Shown: positions 43,586-54,020, counted from the stretch's first letter. The stretch is 64,000 nt of DNA from an uncultured Roseibium sp. (GCF_963675985.1 NZ_OY780958.1:3472001-3536000); one strand, 5' to 3'. Numbers and translations: made by a program. The notes: a model not told the origin generated them from the letters alone.

Positions 43586-45181
43586 TCAGCCGGCTGCCCG
43601 TTTGCGCGGCGCGGGGGCCGGCGCGCCCTGCAGGACTTCCGATCGTACGGGGCGCGGGGGCGAGAACAGATTGCCCTGAGCCAGCTTGATCTCATAGTCG
43701 AGAAGTTCCAGCACCTGGCTTTCGGTCTCCACGTGGTCGGTGATCAGCTCCATGCCATACCGATGCAGGAGATCGCCGAAATCCGACGGGTGAATGTGTC
43801 CGTGATCCGCGGACCGGCGGCCAATCAGGAAATCGGCCTGAAGCTTGGCAAATTTGAAGCCGCGCTGCGCAAGCGACTTGAAGTCCATCTTCATGTCGCT
43901 GATGCGGTCGATGGAAAAGTGGAAACCGATTTCGGCAAGCGCATTCAGGCTTTCCATCTCCACAACGCCCATTCTGGACACATCGTCCTGGGAAAACTCG
44001 AAAATCAGAACATCGGCGATGTTCTTGTTGGCGCTCGCAAAGTCCAGGAAACCAGGGAAAAAGGTTTCATCCACCAGGGATGAGGACGAAATATTGCAAA
44101 ACAGCGCGGCATTGCGGTTTCGGGACGTAAGGCGGCGGATTACCTGGATCGACCGGAACAGCAGCAGATTGTCGATACGGGCAATCAATCCTGCGCGAAC
44201 CGCTTCCGGCAGGAAGGTACCTGCCGCAATCAGTTCGCCCTGACCATCACGCAGTCTCGTGAAGGCCTCGTAATATTTCACCTGGCGCTGCGGCAACGTG
44301 ACGATCGGCTGCAGATGCAATTCGACCCGGTTCGCGTTCAACGCCGCGGTAATCAACTCCCGCATTGCCGGATCCGGCCGCGGCTCCGCTTGCCTGGCGA
44401 CGTCTGTTCCGAGTTCGTCGCCGCCGCCGAAAACACCGGATGCTTCGGTTGCGGCGTAAGGATCCTGTTCCTGAGGGGGATAAGCCGAACGCGGGGCCGG
44501 TTCGTCCTGGCGAAACCCGGATGCGGTGTCATGGTCCGAAGAGCCATACGGCCGTCCATAGTCTCCGCCCCTGGCGTAATCAGAGGAACTGCCGTAGTCG
44601 GGGGGCCTGCCGTATTCAGTCGATCTCATCTCCGACTCCGCCCGGGAATTCGGAGATCGATAAGGATCGTTCACAGGCGGAGCACTGCGCACCGGGCTGG
44701 ATGTCCCGCCCGGATCATAAGACGATACGGGCATCTGGTAGTTGGGCAGACCCGGCGCGGCAGGTGGCGGCGCCAGACGTTGCTGATCCTCAAACCGGGT
44801 TTCCAGGTCGGTCATGGCCTCCGCCATCTGCTTGACCAGAGACCCCAGAACCTCCACTTCGGCGAACAGCGGATCGATTTCCTCACGCGTCCGACGGGGA
44901 ATGTTGCGCTCGACGCCGGTCAGGCGCCCTTCCAGATTGCCGACATCCTCATCGATTTCCACCATCCGGTCTTCCAGACGATCCACGGTGTCACTCACCG
45001 CGCTCCGGTCCGTGGCCCTGGCAACAAGCAGGTGGAACATGATCATCGTGCACATCAAGGCCAGCGAGAGCGACACCGCTTCCCCGAACGGCCTGCCGAA
45101 CTGGAACACCAGCACAGCCGCAGCGGAAAGCGCGATCACGCTCATGCATATCGCTATGAATATGGTCGCCGTGCGGCCCAT
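43586..45181 (-). CDS. TipF-like membrane protein with degenerate EAL domain
   Basis: The protein has 531 residues: two N-terminal helices (about 5-55), a coiled coil (60-130, with DRLEDRMVEIDEDVGNLE), a long disordered Pro/Gly/Ser/Tyr-rich linker (135-290) and an EAL domain (about 300-510). The EAL motif is EAF, the DD pair reads DRISD instead of DDFG, and the metal-site residues are partly lost, so it probably binds but does not hydrolyse c-di-GMP. This is the layout of Caulobacter TipF, a c-di-GMP receptor for flagellum placement. A CtrA box (45221-45235) lies 40 bases upstream, which fits a flagellar or cell-cycle role. Confidence 0.72.
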   Translation of the reverse strand: MGRTATIFIAICMSVIALSAAAVLVFQFGRPFGEAVSLSLALMCTMIMFHLLVARATDRSAVSDTVDRLEDRMVEIDEDVGNLEGRLTGVERNIPRRTREEIDPLFAEVEVLGSLVKQMAEAMTDLETRFEDQQRLAPPPAAPGLPNYQMPVSSYDPGGTSSPVRSAPPVNDPYRSPNSRAESEMRSTEYGRPPDYGSSSDYARGGDYGRPYGSSDHDTASGFRQDEPAPRSAYPPQEQDPYAATEASGVFGGGDELGTDVARQAEPRPDPAMRELITAALNANRVELHLQPIVTLPQRQVKYYEAFTRLRDGQGELIAAGTFLPEAVRAGLIARIDNLLLFRSIQVIRRLTSRNRNAALFCNISSSSLVDETFFPGFLDFASANKNIADVLIFEFSQDDVSRMGVVEMESLNALAEIGFHFSIDRISDMKMDFKSLAQRGFKFAKLQADFLIGRRSADHGHIHPSDFGDLLHRYGMELITDHVETESQVLELLDYEIKLAQGNLFSPPRPVRSEVLQGAPAPAPRKRAAG

Positions 45182-45220
45182 TTTCGCAAAACGCTCTCAA
45201 CTCGAATCACAAATTCACCG

Positions 45221-45235
45221 TTAATCATGCCTTAA
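45221..45235 (-). promoter_or_regulatory. CtrA-type box before the TipF-like gene
   Basis: TTAA-N7-TTAA lies 40 bases upstream of the start of the TipF-like gene. It matches the full CtrA consensus. The same motif occurs at 13241. Binding is inferred. Confidence 0.5.
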
Positions 45236-45365
45236 GAATTGGCCGCTTCCGAATCCCTTCCAGAGGCCATTGGGCGGATTCTCTCGGTTGTCCCCCACTA
45301 AGCGATCCGGTTTCCGTCAGATTGCGCATCTTTGCCCGCGAACCGCGAGGAGGAGCGGAACAACC

Positions 45366-45379
45366 TAACTCATGAGTTA
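45366..45379. promoter_or_regulatory. 14-base palindrome in the intergenic region
   Basis: TAACTCATGAGTTA is a perfect palindrome, 125 bases upstream of the winged-helix-type gene. Such dyads are typical operator shapes; the binding factor is unknown. Confidence 0.35.
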
Positions 45380-45504
45380 CCTAGTTTTTTTACTTTCCTA
45401 TCACCAATGTCTTGGCTAACCTTACGTTACGACATTTTCGATCCTGATTTCGTACGTCATCGAAAGAATGCACGACGGATCAGAAAATGCAGGGGGGGGA
45501 GGCC

Positions 45505-46254
45505 ATGACGATCGCCGGGCGACATTCCCGGCTTCCGCGGGAGAGCGACAGCGAACCCGGCAGCCCCATATCTGTCAGTCAACAGTCCGGCTCCGCCGAC
45601 CCGGCTCTGGGTTCCCGCTACGACGCGCGGCTGGCCCTGCACAAGGTGCTCACCAGCCCCGAATTCAGCTCCGTCATTCAACTTCGATCCTTCCTGAACT
45701 ATGTGGTCTCCAAAGCGATCGAAGACCGGCTTGACGAAATCAAGGGGTACACGATTGCGGTCGAAGCCCTCGGCCGGGACGCGTCCTTCAACCCGGTGAC
45801 CGATCCGATCGTCAGGGTGGAAGCCGCCCGATTAAGGCGCCGGCTCACCAAGTACTATACGGGCAGCGGGAAACATGATCCGATCGTGATCGCAATCCCG
45901 AAGGGAAGCTATGTGCCTGTCTTCGAGTTGAGGACGAAGGTCATCGGATCGGCAAACATCTCGCCCGATACGAACCGGGAACCGGGAGGGCAACCCTGCG
46001 AAAACCCCAACCGGATTCTCACCGGCTCCGAGCAGGCCGGACCCGATATTGGCAACGCGTTTGCGACGCGCCCGCCTGAAACGGTTTTTTTCGAGCCTAC
46101 GGCCGATGCGGATCCTGTCGAAAATCAGCCGACCGTGTCGGTCGACACCGCCGGGCTTCTGGGAAGTATTCCGAACACAATGAGGCTTCCCGCGGCAATC
46201 TGCATCGTGTTTCTCGCATTTATTGCCGGCTATGCCCTCGGCGCCATTCTCTGA
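45505..46254 (+). CDS. membrane-anchored protein with adenylate-cyclase-associated N-terminal domain
   Basis: This 249-residue protein has a conserved domain at about 40-130 (LRSFLNYVVSKAIEDRLDEIKGYTIAVEALGR, TDPIVRVEAARLRRRLTKYY, IPKGSYVPVF). In Hyphomicrobiales this domain is usually found at the N-terminus of adenylate cyclases or TolB/TPR proteins and is predicted to be winged-helix-like. Here it stands without a cyclase and ends in one transmembrane helix (PAAICIVFLAFIAGYALGAIL). The ATG at 45505 follows GGGGGGGAGG; ATG 45487 is in frame across a run of eight G. The function is unknown, perhaps membrane-tethered DNA binding. Confidence 0.75.
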   Translation: MTIAGRHSRLPRESDSEPGSPISVSQQSGSADPALGSRYDARLALHKVLTSPEFSSVIQLRSFLNYVVSKAIEDRLDEIKGYTIAVEALGRDASFNPVTDPIVRVEAARLRRRLTKYYTGSGKHDPIVIAIPKGSYVPVFELRTKVIGSANISPDTNREPGGQPCENPNRILTGSEQAGPDIGNAFATRPPETVFFEPTADADPVENQPTVSVDTAGLLGSIPNTMRLPAAICIVFLAFIAGYALGAIL

Positions 46255-46441
46255 GGCGAGGCCCTGTTAATCCGGGCCATTCTTCCTGAATCGTCTGCCT
46301 GAGCTCCTGCCGATCCGGCGATAGGCAGCATTGTTCTCCCTCCATAACAACGCTTTGTTTACCCTGTTCGTAGAAACATTCGTCAGGTGATCAGTTCGAT
46401 CCATGTCGAACCCTGCTTGAAATGATGGGGGATACCCAGTG

Positions 46442-47923
46442 ATGGGGAGTAATGAGGGTCTTACCGGACCCGTTATGGTACGCGTTCTTGATGCTTCGAT
46501 CTCCGAAGCCACTCGCACCGCCGCCGTTTGCGCAAAACTGGCTGCTCCATGCGCGCAACCTGCACTTTATACCGATCCGGACTCCTGCCTCGGAGAGCTT
46601 GCCGACAAGACGACCGACATCCTGATCCTGGACCTGGAGACCATCGGCGGCGAAGACGTTCTGGAATCCTTTGCAGTACGGTGTCCCAAATCCGTTCTGG
46701 TCGCGGTCTCAGCCAAGGGCTCCGTCTCTCGCGCAGTCAACGCCATGCGTGCCGGCGCCCATGATTTCCTGACCAAACCGTTCTCGCTGGACGCCCTGGC
46801 CTCGAAAATCAATTTCCAGCTGGATCAGCGGGATCCGCGCCCCTGGGCCGAAACCGCCGTTCGTGCGGACGACCACACCATCGCCGCCGCGCCGGATATG
46901 AGCGCGCCGATCATTGCCCCGGCGGCACGCACCCCTGGTCTTGAGAAGCTGATTGGAAGCTCGGCGCCGATGCTTGCCGTCTTCGATCAGGTGAAACGGA
47001 TGGCGCCTTCGCAGGCTCCCGTTTTCATCACCGGGGAGTCCGGAACGGGCAAGGAGCTGTGTGCCAGTGCCATCCACACACTCTCCGACAGGAACAAGAA
47101 ACCGTTTGTCACCATCAATTGCGCGGCCATTCCGCGGGACCTGATCGAAAGCGAAATTTTCGGCTACATGCGCGGCGCCTTTACCGGAGCGACCGAAAGC
47201 CGACCGGGTGCGGCCGAACAGGCGGATGGCGGCACGCTGTTTCTCGACGAGATCGGCGAAATGGACCTGCTGCTTCAGAGCAAGCTGCTGCGGTTCCTGC
47301 AGACCGGTACGTTTCAGCGTCTCGGCGACACGACCACTCGCCAGGTGGATGCGCGCATCATCTGCGCGACCAACCGCGACCCTCTTGCCGAGATTACCGC
47401 AGGCAGGTTCCGCGAGGATCTCTACTACCGGCTTCATGTCCTCCCGGTCCAGCTTCCGCCCCTGCGCGAACGCCGCGACGACATCCTGCCTTTGGCCCAG
47501 ACATTCCTGGAGCGATTTTGCGCAGAAGAACGTCGCGGCTTCAAGGGGTTCGATGCAGACGCGGAAGCAAAACTGCTCACTTACCCCTGGCCGGGCAACG
47601 TGCGCCAGCTTGAAAACACGATCCGCCAGATCGTCGTCATGAACGACGGAGCCGCCGTCACCCTGGATATGCTGCCGATGCTGATCCGCGACCCTTCGGG
47701 GCGCGGGCACGCGATTGTCGACCTGTCGCGGGAACGTGCGCGGGCGGCCGCGCCAAGCCGGGCATTCGGCGCCATCGAACCGCTCTGGGCGCAGGAACGG
47801 CGGATCATCGAGGACGCGCTGGATGCCTTCGACGGCAATATTGCCATGGCCGCGGCGGCTCTCGAAATCAGCCCGTCGACAATCTATCGCAAGCGCCAAT
47901 CCTGGTCGGGGCGAAGTCTTTAG
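46442..47923 (+). CDS. sigma-54-dependent response regulator (NtrC family)
   Basis: This 493-residue activator has a receiver domain (about 10-130; phospho-acceptor Asp64 in LILDLE, Lys in FLTKPF, but only one Asp, 17, in the acidic pocket), an AAA+ domain (about 170-400) with Walker A GESGTGKE, GAFTGAT for sigma-54 contact and LFLDEIGEMD, then a Fis-type helix-turn-helix at the C-terminus (NIAMAAAALEISPSTIYRKR). It should activate sigma-54 promoters when phosphorylated. The cognate kinase is not adjacent. The neighbouring genes, including the TipF-like flagellar gene, hint at motility or envelope targets. Confidence 0.92.
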   Translation: MGSNEGLTGPVMVRVLDASISEATRTAAVCAKLAAPCAQPALYTDPDSCLGELADKTTDILILDLETIGGEDVLESFAVRCPKSVLVAVSAKGSVSRAVNAMRAGAHDFLTKPFSLDALASKINFQLDQRDPRPWAETAVRADDHTIAAAPDMSAPIIAPAARTPGLEKLIGSSAPMLAVFDQVKRMAPSQAPVFITGESGTGKELCASAIHTLSDRNKKPFVTINCAAIPRDLIESEIFGYMRGAFTGATESRPGAAEQADGGTLFLDEIGEMDLLLQSKLLRFLQTGTFQRLGDTTTRQVDARIICATNRDPLAEITAGRFREDLYYRLHVLPVQLPPLRERRDDILPLAQTFLERFCAEERRGFKGFDADAEAKLLTYPWPGNVRQLENTIRQIVVMNDGAAVTLDMLPMLIRDPSGRGHAIVDLSRERARAAAPSRAFGAIEPLWAQERRIIEDALDAFDGNIAMAAAALEISPSTIYRKRQSWSGRSL

Positions 47924-48040
47924 TCGGTTTCGCGTTTACCGCACTGCACGCAAATCCTTGTGTCTTGACCAAAGGCGGTCTATATCGGCTGAAAAGCAGT
48001 TGAAAAAACAATGCTGTTGGGCTGGCTCAGGGGAAAGTAA

Positions 48041-48610
48041 ATGCAAAAAGGTTTCTTTGCACGGCAGGCGGTAAGGGGCGCGCTATTCCTGGCTGCGACG
48101 ACGCTTTCCTGTGCATCTATCGCTCAGACGGGTTCAGCGGCCTTTCCTAAACCGGAAGGCGCGCTTGCCGATAGTCTGGCGGCGCTTTCCAATGCCTGGA
48201 ATACTTCCGGACTTGCCTTCACAGCGGCAACTTTCTCCGACGGACCGGCTGCCGGATACGGGCAGTACACGCCGCGCGTCGATGCGTCCTTTGCCGCCGA
48301 TGAGCCGCTCACGGTCTATGCGGAGCCGGTCGGCTACGGGTTTTCCTCGTCGGAGGCCGGTTACACTTATTCCCTTCAGGCAAGCTACCGCCTTTTGAAT
48401 ACAACCGGACAGGTCCTTGCCTCCCAGGACGGGTTCGCGGACTTCTCGGGCACGACCCGGTCCGCCAAAAGAGAACTGCCGACATCCCTGTCGTTTCAGT
48501 TCAGCGGGCTGCCCGCGGGCGACTACACGCTGGAAACGACATTCAACGACAAGATCGACGGAAAATCCGGAACGATCTCCCTGCCCTTCTCCATTTCGGC
48601 CGGACAGTAA
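48041..48610 (+). CDS. conserved secreted protein of unknown function
   Basis: This 189-residue protein has a signal peptide ending near ASIAQ. The mature part alternates short beta strands (LTVYAEPVGYGFS, YTYSLQASYRLLN, SLSFQFSGLPAGDYTLETTFND) and looks like an immunoglobulin-type or jelly-roll domain, consistent with a periplasmic or surface protein. GGGGAAAG lies seven bases upstream of ATG 48041. There are no cysteines in the mature part and no catalytic motif. I do not recognise the family. Confidence 0.75.
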   Translation: MQKGFFARQAVRGALFLAATTLSCASIAQTGSAAFPKPEGALADSLAALSNAWNTSGLAFTAATFSDGPAAGYGQYTPRVDASFAADEPLTVYAEPVGYGFSSSEAGYTYSLQASYRLLNTTGQVLASQDGFADFSGTTRSAKRELPTSLSFQFSGLPAGDYTLETTFNDKIDGKSGTISLPFSISAGQ

Positions 48611-48731
48611 GCCAGCGAGGGAAGCTGGTGCGCTTTCGCATAGCCATCCTGCCACTGGCCGCGGATTGGTCCATGGCGGTTCAGCTGCCGTTTACATCGG
48701 TTTTGCAAGCGAATTTTCTCCCGCCCCACCA

Positions 48732-48760
48732 TTGACAAGCCCATGCGGCGGTCCTAAATC
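48732..48760 (+). promoter_or_regulatory. groESL promoter
   Basis: TTGACA (48732-48737), a spacer of 17 bases and TAAATC (48755-48760) form a housekeeping-type promoter. The expected start near 48767 falls at the CIRCE operator, so repressor binding would block it. Confidence 0.75.
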
Positions 48761-48768
48761 GTCGCTTG

Positions 48769-48795
48769 TTAGCACTCGCCTTTCGGGAGTGCTAA
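48769..48795. promoter_or_regulatory. CIRCE operator (HrcA binding site)
   Basis: TTAGCACTC-N9-GAGTGCTAA is a perfect consensus CIRCE element directly downstream of the promoter. HrcA repression, relieved on heat shock, is expected from established knowledge; hrcA is not in the window. Confidence 0.97.
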
Positions 48796-48897
48796 CAGAT
48801 GCCGTTTCCGTGAACCGGCATCTTAATAAGACCCTTAAGTTCATGCCAGCACGCTGCCTTTGAGTGTGGGGCGTGCCCCATGAGAGGAAAAAGCCAA

Positions 48898-49185
48898 ATG
48901 ACATTTCGTCCGCTGCACGACCGTGTCGTTGTCCGCCGCGTCGATTCCGAAGAAAAGACTGCCGGCGGCATCATCATTCCGGATACCGCCAAGGAAAAGC
49001 CGCAGGAAGGCGAAGTCGTTGCCGTTGGCAATGGCGCTCGTGACGATTCCGGCAAGGTGGTCGCCCTCGATGTGAAGGCCGGCGACCGTGTTCTGTTCGG
49101 CAAGTGGTCCGGCACCGAAGTCAAGATCGACGGTGAAGACCTCTTGATCATGAAGGAATCCGACATCATGGGCGTGATCTCCTAA
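48898..49185 (+). CDS. groES: co-chaperonin GroES
   Basis: GroES caps the GroEL chamber. The 95 residues contain MTFRPLHDRVVVRR, the mobile loop EEKTAGGIIIPDTAKEKPQEG, the roof region, and GEDLLIMKESDIMGVI at the end. The length is canonical. ATG 48898 is chosen over a frame that starts at 48880 because it matches the family start and lies after GAGAGGAAA. groEL follows 52 bases later in the operon. Confidence 0.99.
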   Translation: MTFRPLHDRVVVRRVDSEEKTAGGIIIPDTAKEKPQEGEVVAVGNGARDDSGKVVALDVKAGDRVLFGKWSGTEVKIDGEDLLIMKESDIMGVIS

Positions 49186-49237
49186 TCGGAGCCCCCTGAT
49201 TTCATCCGATATTCCAATTAAAAAGTGAGACGGAAAA

Positions 49238-50864
<1,627 letters not shown>

Positions 50865-50881
<17 letters not shown>

Positions 50882-50941
50882 GAAGCCCCGTTCAAGAGCT
50901 TACGGAAAGGGCGGTCTTCGGGCCGCCCTTTTTGCGTCTCC
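50865..50941 (+). repeat. first copy of a 77-base direct repeat covering the groEL stop and terminator
   Basis: Bases 50865-50941 recur at 50988-51064 with one difference (T at 50891, C at 51014), at an offset of 123 bases. The repeat includes the end of groEL, its stop codon and the terminator. The spacer has a GC-rich hairpin (GCGCAGC with GCTGCGC). Confidence 0.95.
50906..50933 (+). terminator. groESL terminator with UUCG tetraloop
   Basis: AAAGGGCGG and CCGCCCTTTTT pair around a stable C(UUCG)G loop; T-run at 50929-50933. It ends the groESL transcript. Confidence 0.95.
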
Positions 50942-50987
50942 GCTCGCCGCCCATCATGCTGTCTTGCGCAGCTGTGCTGCGCGGGGT

Positions 50988-51064
50988 GCGGCATGGGCTT
51001 CTAAGAAGCCCCGCTCAAGAGCTTACGGAAAGGGCGGTCTTCGGGCCGCCCTTTTTGCGTCTCC
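50988..51064 (+). repeat. second copy of the 77-base groEL 3'-end repeat
   Basis: This second copy is nearly identical, includes a second complete terminator (51029-51056) and repeats the groEL stop region without a gene. The duplication provides two tandem terminators. Confidence 0.95.
51029..51056 (+). terminator. second tandem groESL terminator
   Basis: It has the same stem, UUCG loop and T-run as the first copy, 123 bases downstream. It insulates the next gene from groESL read-through. Confidence 0.92.
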
Positions 51065-51166
51065 AGGTCCCTGCCAAAGGGAAGGTATTGTTAACCATCA
51101 GCCCTCAAGCTCAAGTCCGGAACAGCGCCGCCACTACGGATAACAAGGTCCGCTGGCATATTGACC

Positions 51167-52963
51167 ATGCACAGACGTTGGATTGAATGGACACCGGCCC
51201 GGACACTCTTCGGGATCGATCTGCGAACCCTGGCCCTGTTCCGGGTGTTGCTGGGGTTCTATGTCCTGTTCGATCTCATCCTGCGCGCCCGTGACCTGAC
51301 GGCCCATTACACCGATCAGGGCATCATGCCCCGCGCGGTTCAGATCGATCAGCTGAATTCCGGATCCTGGTCCCTTCATCTTGCGGGCGGCGCCGCCTTC
51401 TTCCAGAGCCTGCTGTTCGTCCTTGCTGCACTCGCCGCCATCGGCCTCACCCTCGGCTGGCGGACACGGCTGATGACCGCCCTTTCCTGGGGCCTGCTTC
51501 TCTCTATCCAGAACAGAAACACCTTCATCCTGTCGGGCGAGGACAATCTTGCGCTTCTCCTGATGTTCTGGGCGATGTTCCTGCCGCTCGGTGCGCGTTA
51601 TTCGCTGGATGCGGCCTTGAGCCGGACACGGGACTATCCCGACAATGCCTATTTCTCCGTGGCGACGGTCGCCCTGCTTGTCCAGGGCATGTCGATGTAT
51701 TTCTTCAGCGCCCTCCTGAAGACCCATCCGATCTGGGTGCCCGACGGCAACGCGGTCTATTACGCCCTTCAGCTCGACTACCTGGTCACACCCTTTTCAC
51801 TCTGGTTCCGCCAGTTCCAGGACGCGATGACCGGCCTGACCTACTACGTCTATGTGCTGGAATTGATCGGGCCGTTCCTGATCTTCTCGCCGATCTTTCA
51901 CCGCACGTTCCGTGGCGTGATCATGGTCGCCTTCATGTCCATGCATCTCGCCTTCTTCTTCTTTCTGGAGATCGGGCTCTTTCCCTACATCTCCATCGTC
52001 ATGAACCTGACGTTCATGCCTTCCTGGATGTGGGATGCGATTGCCGGACGCCTCTACCGCCGCCCGTTGCCGGCCATCACCCTGTGGTATGATCAGGGCT
52101 GCGCATTCTGCGAGAAGACCTGCCATATCCTGCGCATCTTCCTGCTCCTGCCGACTGCCGGCATCCGCCCTGCGCAGGAGGATCCGGAGATCGGAGCCGA
52201 ACTGACGGCGCGCAATTCGTGGGTCGTGACGGTCGGCGCCGACCGTTTCTTCAAGGCGGGCGGGCTGATCGCGCTGCTGTCCGCCTCCCGGGTGTTCCGG
52301 CCTCTGGCCGTGGTCCTGAACCTCGCTCCGTTCCTATGGCTTGGCGACCGCTGCTACGACCTCATCGGCCGGAACCGGAGCGGATTGTCTAACCTCACCG
52401 CATGGCTGCTGCCCTGGCGGCAGAGAACCGTCCGGATTGGATTGCCAACACAGGTCCTGGCAGTGTTTTTTCTCGGCTTCATCACCGTGCAGAATATCTC
52501 GACGCTGCCGGCCGGCCCTCAGTCCCTGCCTGATGTCTTCATCAACACGCGTCAGGCCCTTGGCCTCTATCAGAACTGGACCATGTTCGCGCCCTACCCG
52601 GAGATGAACAGCCCCTGGCCGGTCATTCCCGGCAAGCTCAAAGACGGTACGCAAGTCGATGTCTACAATAGCAGGGTCCGTCCCGCCGTCTTCCAGAAGC
52701 CCGAGGTCGTCTCTAAGGTCTATGCCAACTACCGCTGGCGGAAATTCCTGTCCAATCTGGAGGACAACTCCTATAGGGACGGTCCGCAGACCCTTGCCCT
52801 GAACTACGCGCGGTTCCTGTGCCGCGACTGGTCCGAACGCCACTCGGACCTGCCGGCCCTCTCGACCTTCAAGATTTACTTTCAGGTCGAAGAAACACCG
52901 GTGCCCGGAGGAAACAAAGCGCCCAAACCGCGGCTCGTCTGGAGCCACGACTGTTTTGGCTAG
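51167..52963 (+). CDS. HTTM-domain membrane protein fused to a DCC-type thiol domain
   Basis: This 598-residue protein has an N-terminal HTTM region (gamma-carboxylase-like; about eight helices at 15-300, with LFRVLLGFYVLFDLILR, HYTDQGIMPR and PFLIFSPIFHRTFR). A DCC/thioredoxin-like domain follows, with LWYDQGCAFCEKTCHILRIF (CxxC), then a further membrane helix and a soluble C-terminal part with TMFAPYPEMNSPW. The HTTM plus DCC arrangement is found in several bacteria without a known substrate. TTG 51161 or ATG 51167 may start it; the ribosome site is weak. Confidence 0.82.
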   Translation: MHRRWIEWTPARTLFGIDLRTLALFRVLLGFYVLFDLILRARDLTAHYTDQGIMPRAVQIDQLNSGSWSLHLAGGAAFFQSLLFVLAALAAIGLTLGWRTRLMTALSWGLLLSIQNRNTFILSGEDNLALLLMFWAMFLPLGARYSLDAALSRTRDYPDNAYFSVATVALLVQGMSMYFFSALLKTHPIWVPDGNAVYYALQLDYLVTPFSLWFRQFQDAMTGLTYYVYVLELIGPFLIFSPIFHRTFRGVIMVAFMSMHLAFFFFLEIGLFPYISIVMNLTFMPSWMWDAIAGRLYRRPLPAITLWYDQGCAFCEKTCHILRIFLLLPTAGIRPAQEDPEIGAELTARNSWVVTVGADRFFKAGGLIALLSASRVFRPLAVVLNLAPFLWLGDRCYDLIGRNRSGLSNLTAWLLPWRQRTVRIGLPTQVLAVFFLGFITVQNISTLPAGPQSLPDVFINTRQALGLYQNWTMFAPYPEMNSPWPVIPGKLKDGTQVDVYNSRVRPAVFQKPEVVSKVYANYRWRKFLSNLEDNSYRDGPQTLALNYARFLCRDWSERHSDLPALSTFKIYFQVEETPVPGGNKAPKPRLVWSHDCFG

Positions 52964-53020
52964 ACATTTCCCGGTCGTCGATTAGGACTGCATCACCTTC
53001 CTGAACAGACATGCGATTGA

Positions 53021-53236
53021 ATGACCGCCATGGATACCGAAGCCCGACTGGAAAAACTGGAAATCGACCTGGCCCATGCCAATCAGACGATCGACGAACT
53101 GAACACGGTCGTCTTCGAGCAGGGCCGGCAGATCGATCGTCTCACCCGCAAACTGGCCGACATGACCGATCAGATGGAAGAACTGATCGAGAATGCCTTG
53201 CCAGGACATCAGGTCGAGAAGCCGCCACACTACTGA
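53021..53236 (+). CDS. slyX: SlyX-like coiled-coil protein
   Basis: This 71-residue protein is one coiled coil (LEKLEIDLAHANQTIDELNTVVFEQGRQIDRLTRKLADM), followed by the characteristic C-terminal PPHY. The length and pattern match SlyX, whose function is unknown. ATG 53021 is used; ATG 53030 is also possible. Confidence 0.88.
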   Translation: MTAMDTEARLEKLEIDLAHANQTIDELNTVVFEQGRQIDRLTRKLADMTDQMEELIENALPGHQVEKPPHY

Positions 53237-53260
53237 GGGCGATGTCCTGCCGTTTCCCGG

Positions 53261-53281
53261 CATCCTTGCCGTGCAAGGATG
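53261..53281. terminator. hairpin between convergent slyX and the yoaK-type gene
   Basis: CATCCTTGC and GCAAGGATG pair around CGT (nine-base perfect stem). There is no T-run, so it may only weakly terminate or protect the two 3' ends. Confidence 0.5.
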
Positions 53282-53294
53282 GCATAGGGTTGCT

Positions 53295-54020
53295 TCAGGC
53301 CTTCTCCCGCTTCAAGGGTTCATGCGGCTGCGCCAGCCCGACAAGCGCAATCAGGGCGACCGGAATTCCCAGGCTCCAGAAGCCGATCTTCGACATGCAA
53401 TATCCGCCGACAAGGCCTCCGGCGGTGAAGGCGATGATCACGCGCGCATGCTGCATGGCGCGGCTGCGCGGGCCCTGCGCGACCTCCTCCGGCGCCGACA
53501 AGCCATCCACCAGGCCGGCGACAAGCCGGATCGTGTTTCCGGTCATGAACGTGGTCGGCGCGTGACAGTTCAGAATTTCGCTCATGATGACATTCTGCAA
53601 TGACATGCCATAGGTGGACAGGACCACCGCGCAAACGGTCGCCAACGCCAGCGGACCGGACAGGGGCGCGGACAGCGCCGCAATCAGCATGAAGGCGGCG
53701 AGCAAGCCCGCCTCGAGCAACAGCAGCAGCCGAAGGGATCCGCGACCGGACCGACGCATCCTGACAACAAGCGCGTACCATCCCAGCGTCGAGATGAAGA
53801 AATTTCCGATCACGATGAGTTTGAGCGGGGCCGAATCAGGGGTCTGAAACAGTTCGGTGGAGAGGACAACGAGCGTCCCCGTGATGAAGGCCGTGAAGGT
53901 GTGAAACAAGCCCAGAATGCATACGACATCGATGAAACAGGCGCAGAACGCCAGGATATTGGCGATCATCGGCCGCGAATGATGCAAGTAACCCCTCGGA
54001 TCCAGCCGCATAGTTGCCAC
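53295..54020 (-). CDS. YoaK/DUF1275 family membrane protein
   Basis: This 241-residue integral membrane protein has six helices. DUF1275 signatures are FTAFITGTLVVLSTELF near the N-terminus and GMSLQNVIMSEIL with TTFMTGNTIRLV in the middle (the family has two related TGN-type repeats). The substrate and role are unknown. The start GTG 54020 or ATG 54011 lies close to the first helix. It is convergent with slyX. Confidence 0.88.
   Translation of the reverse strand: MATMRLDPRGYLHHSRPMIANILAFCACFIDVVCILGLFHTFTAFITGTLVVLSTELFQTPDSAPLKLIVIGNFFISTLGWYALVVRMRRSGRGSLRLLLLLEAGLLAAFMLIAALSAPLSGPLALATVCAVVLSTYGMSLQNVIMSEILNCHAPTTFMTGNTIRLVAGLVDGLSAPEEVAQGPRSRAMQHARVIIAFTAGGLVGGYCMSKIGFWSLGIPVALIALVGLAQPHEPLKREKA

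Noticed and set aside
48826..48841. TTAA pair near groES
   Set aside because: Spacing is eight bases; it lies in the leader after the CIRCE element and is not a consensus CtrA box.
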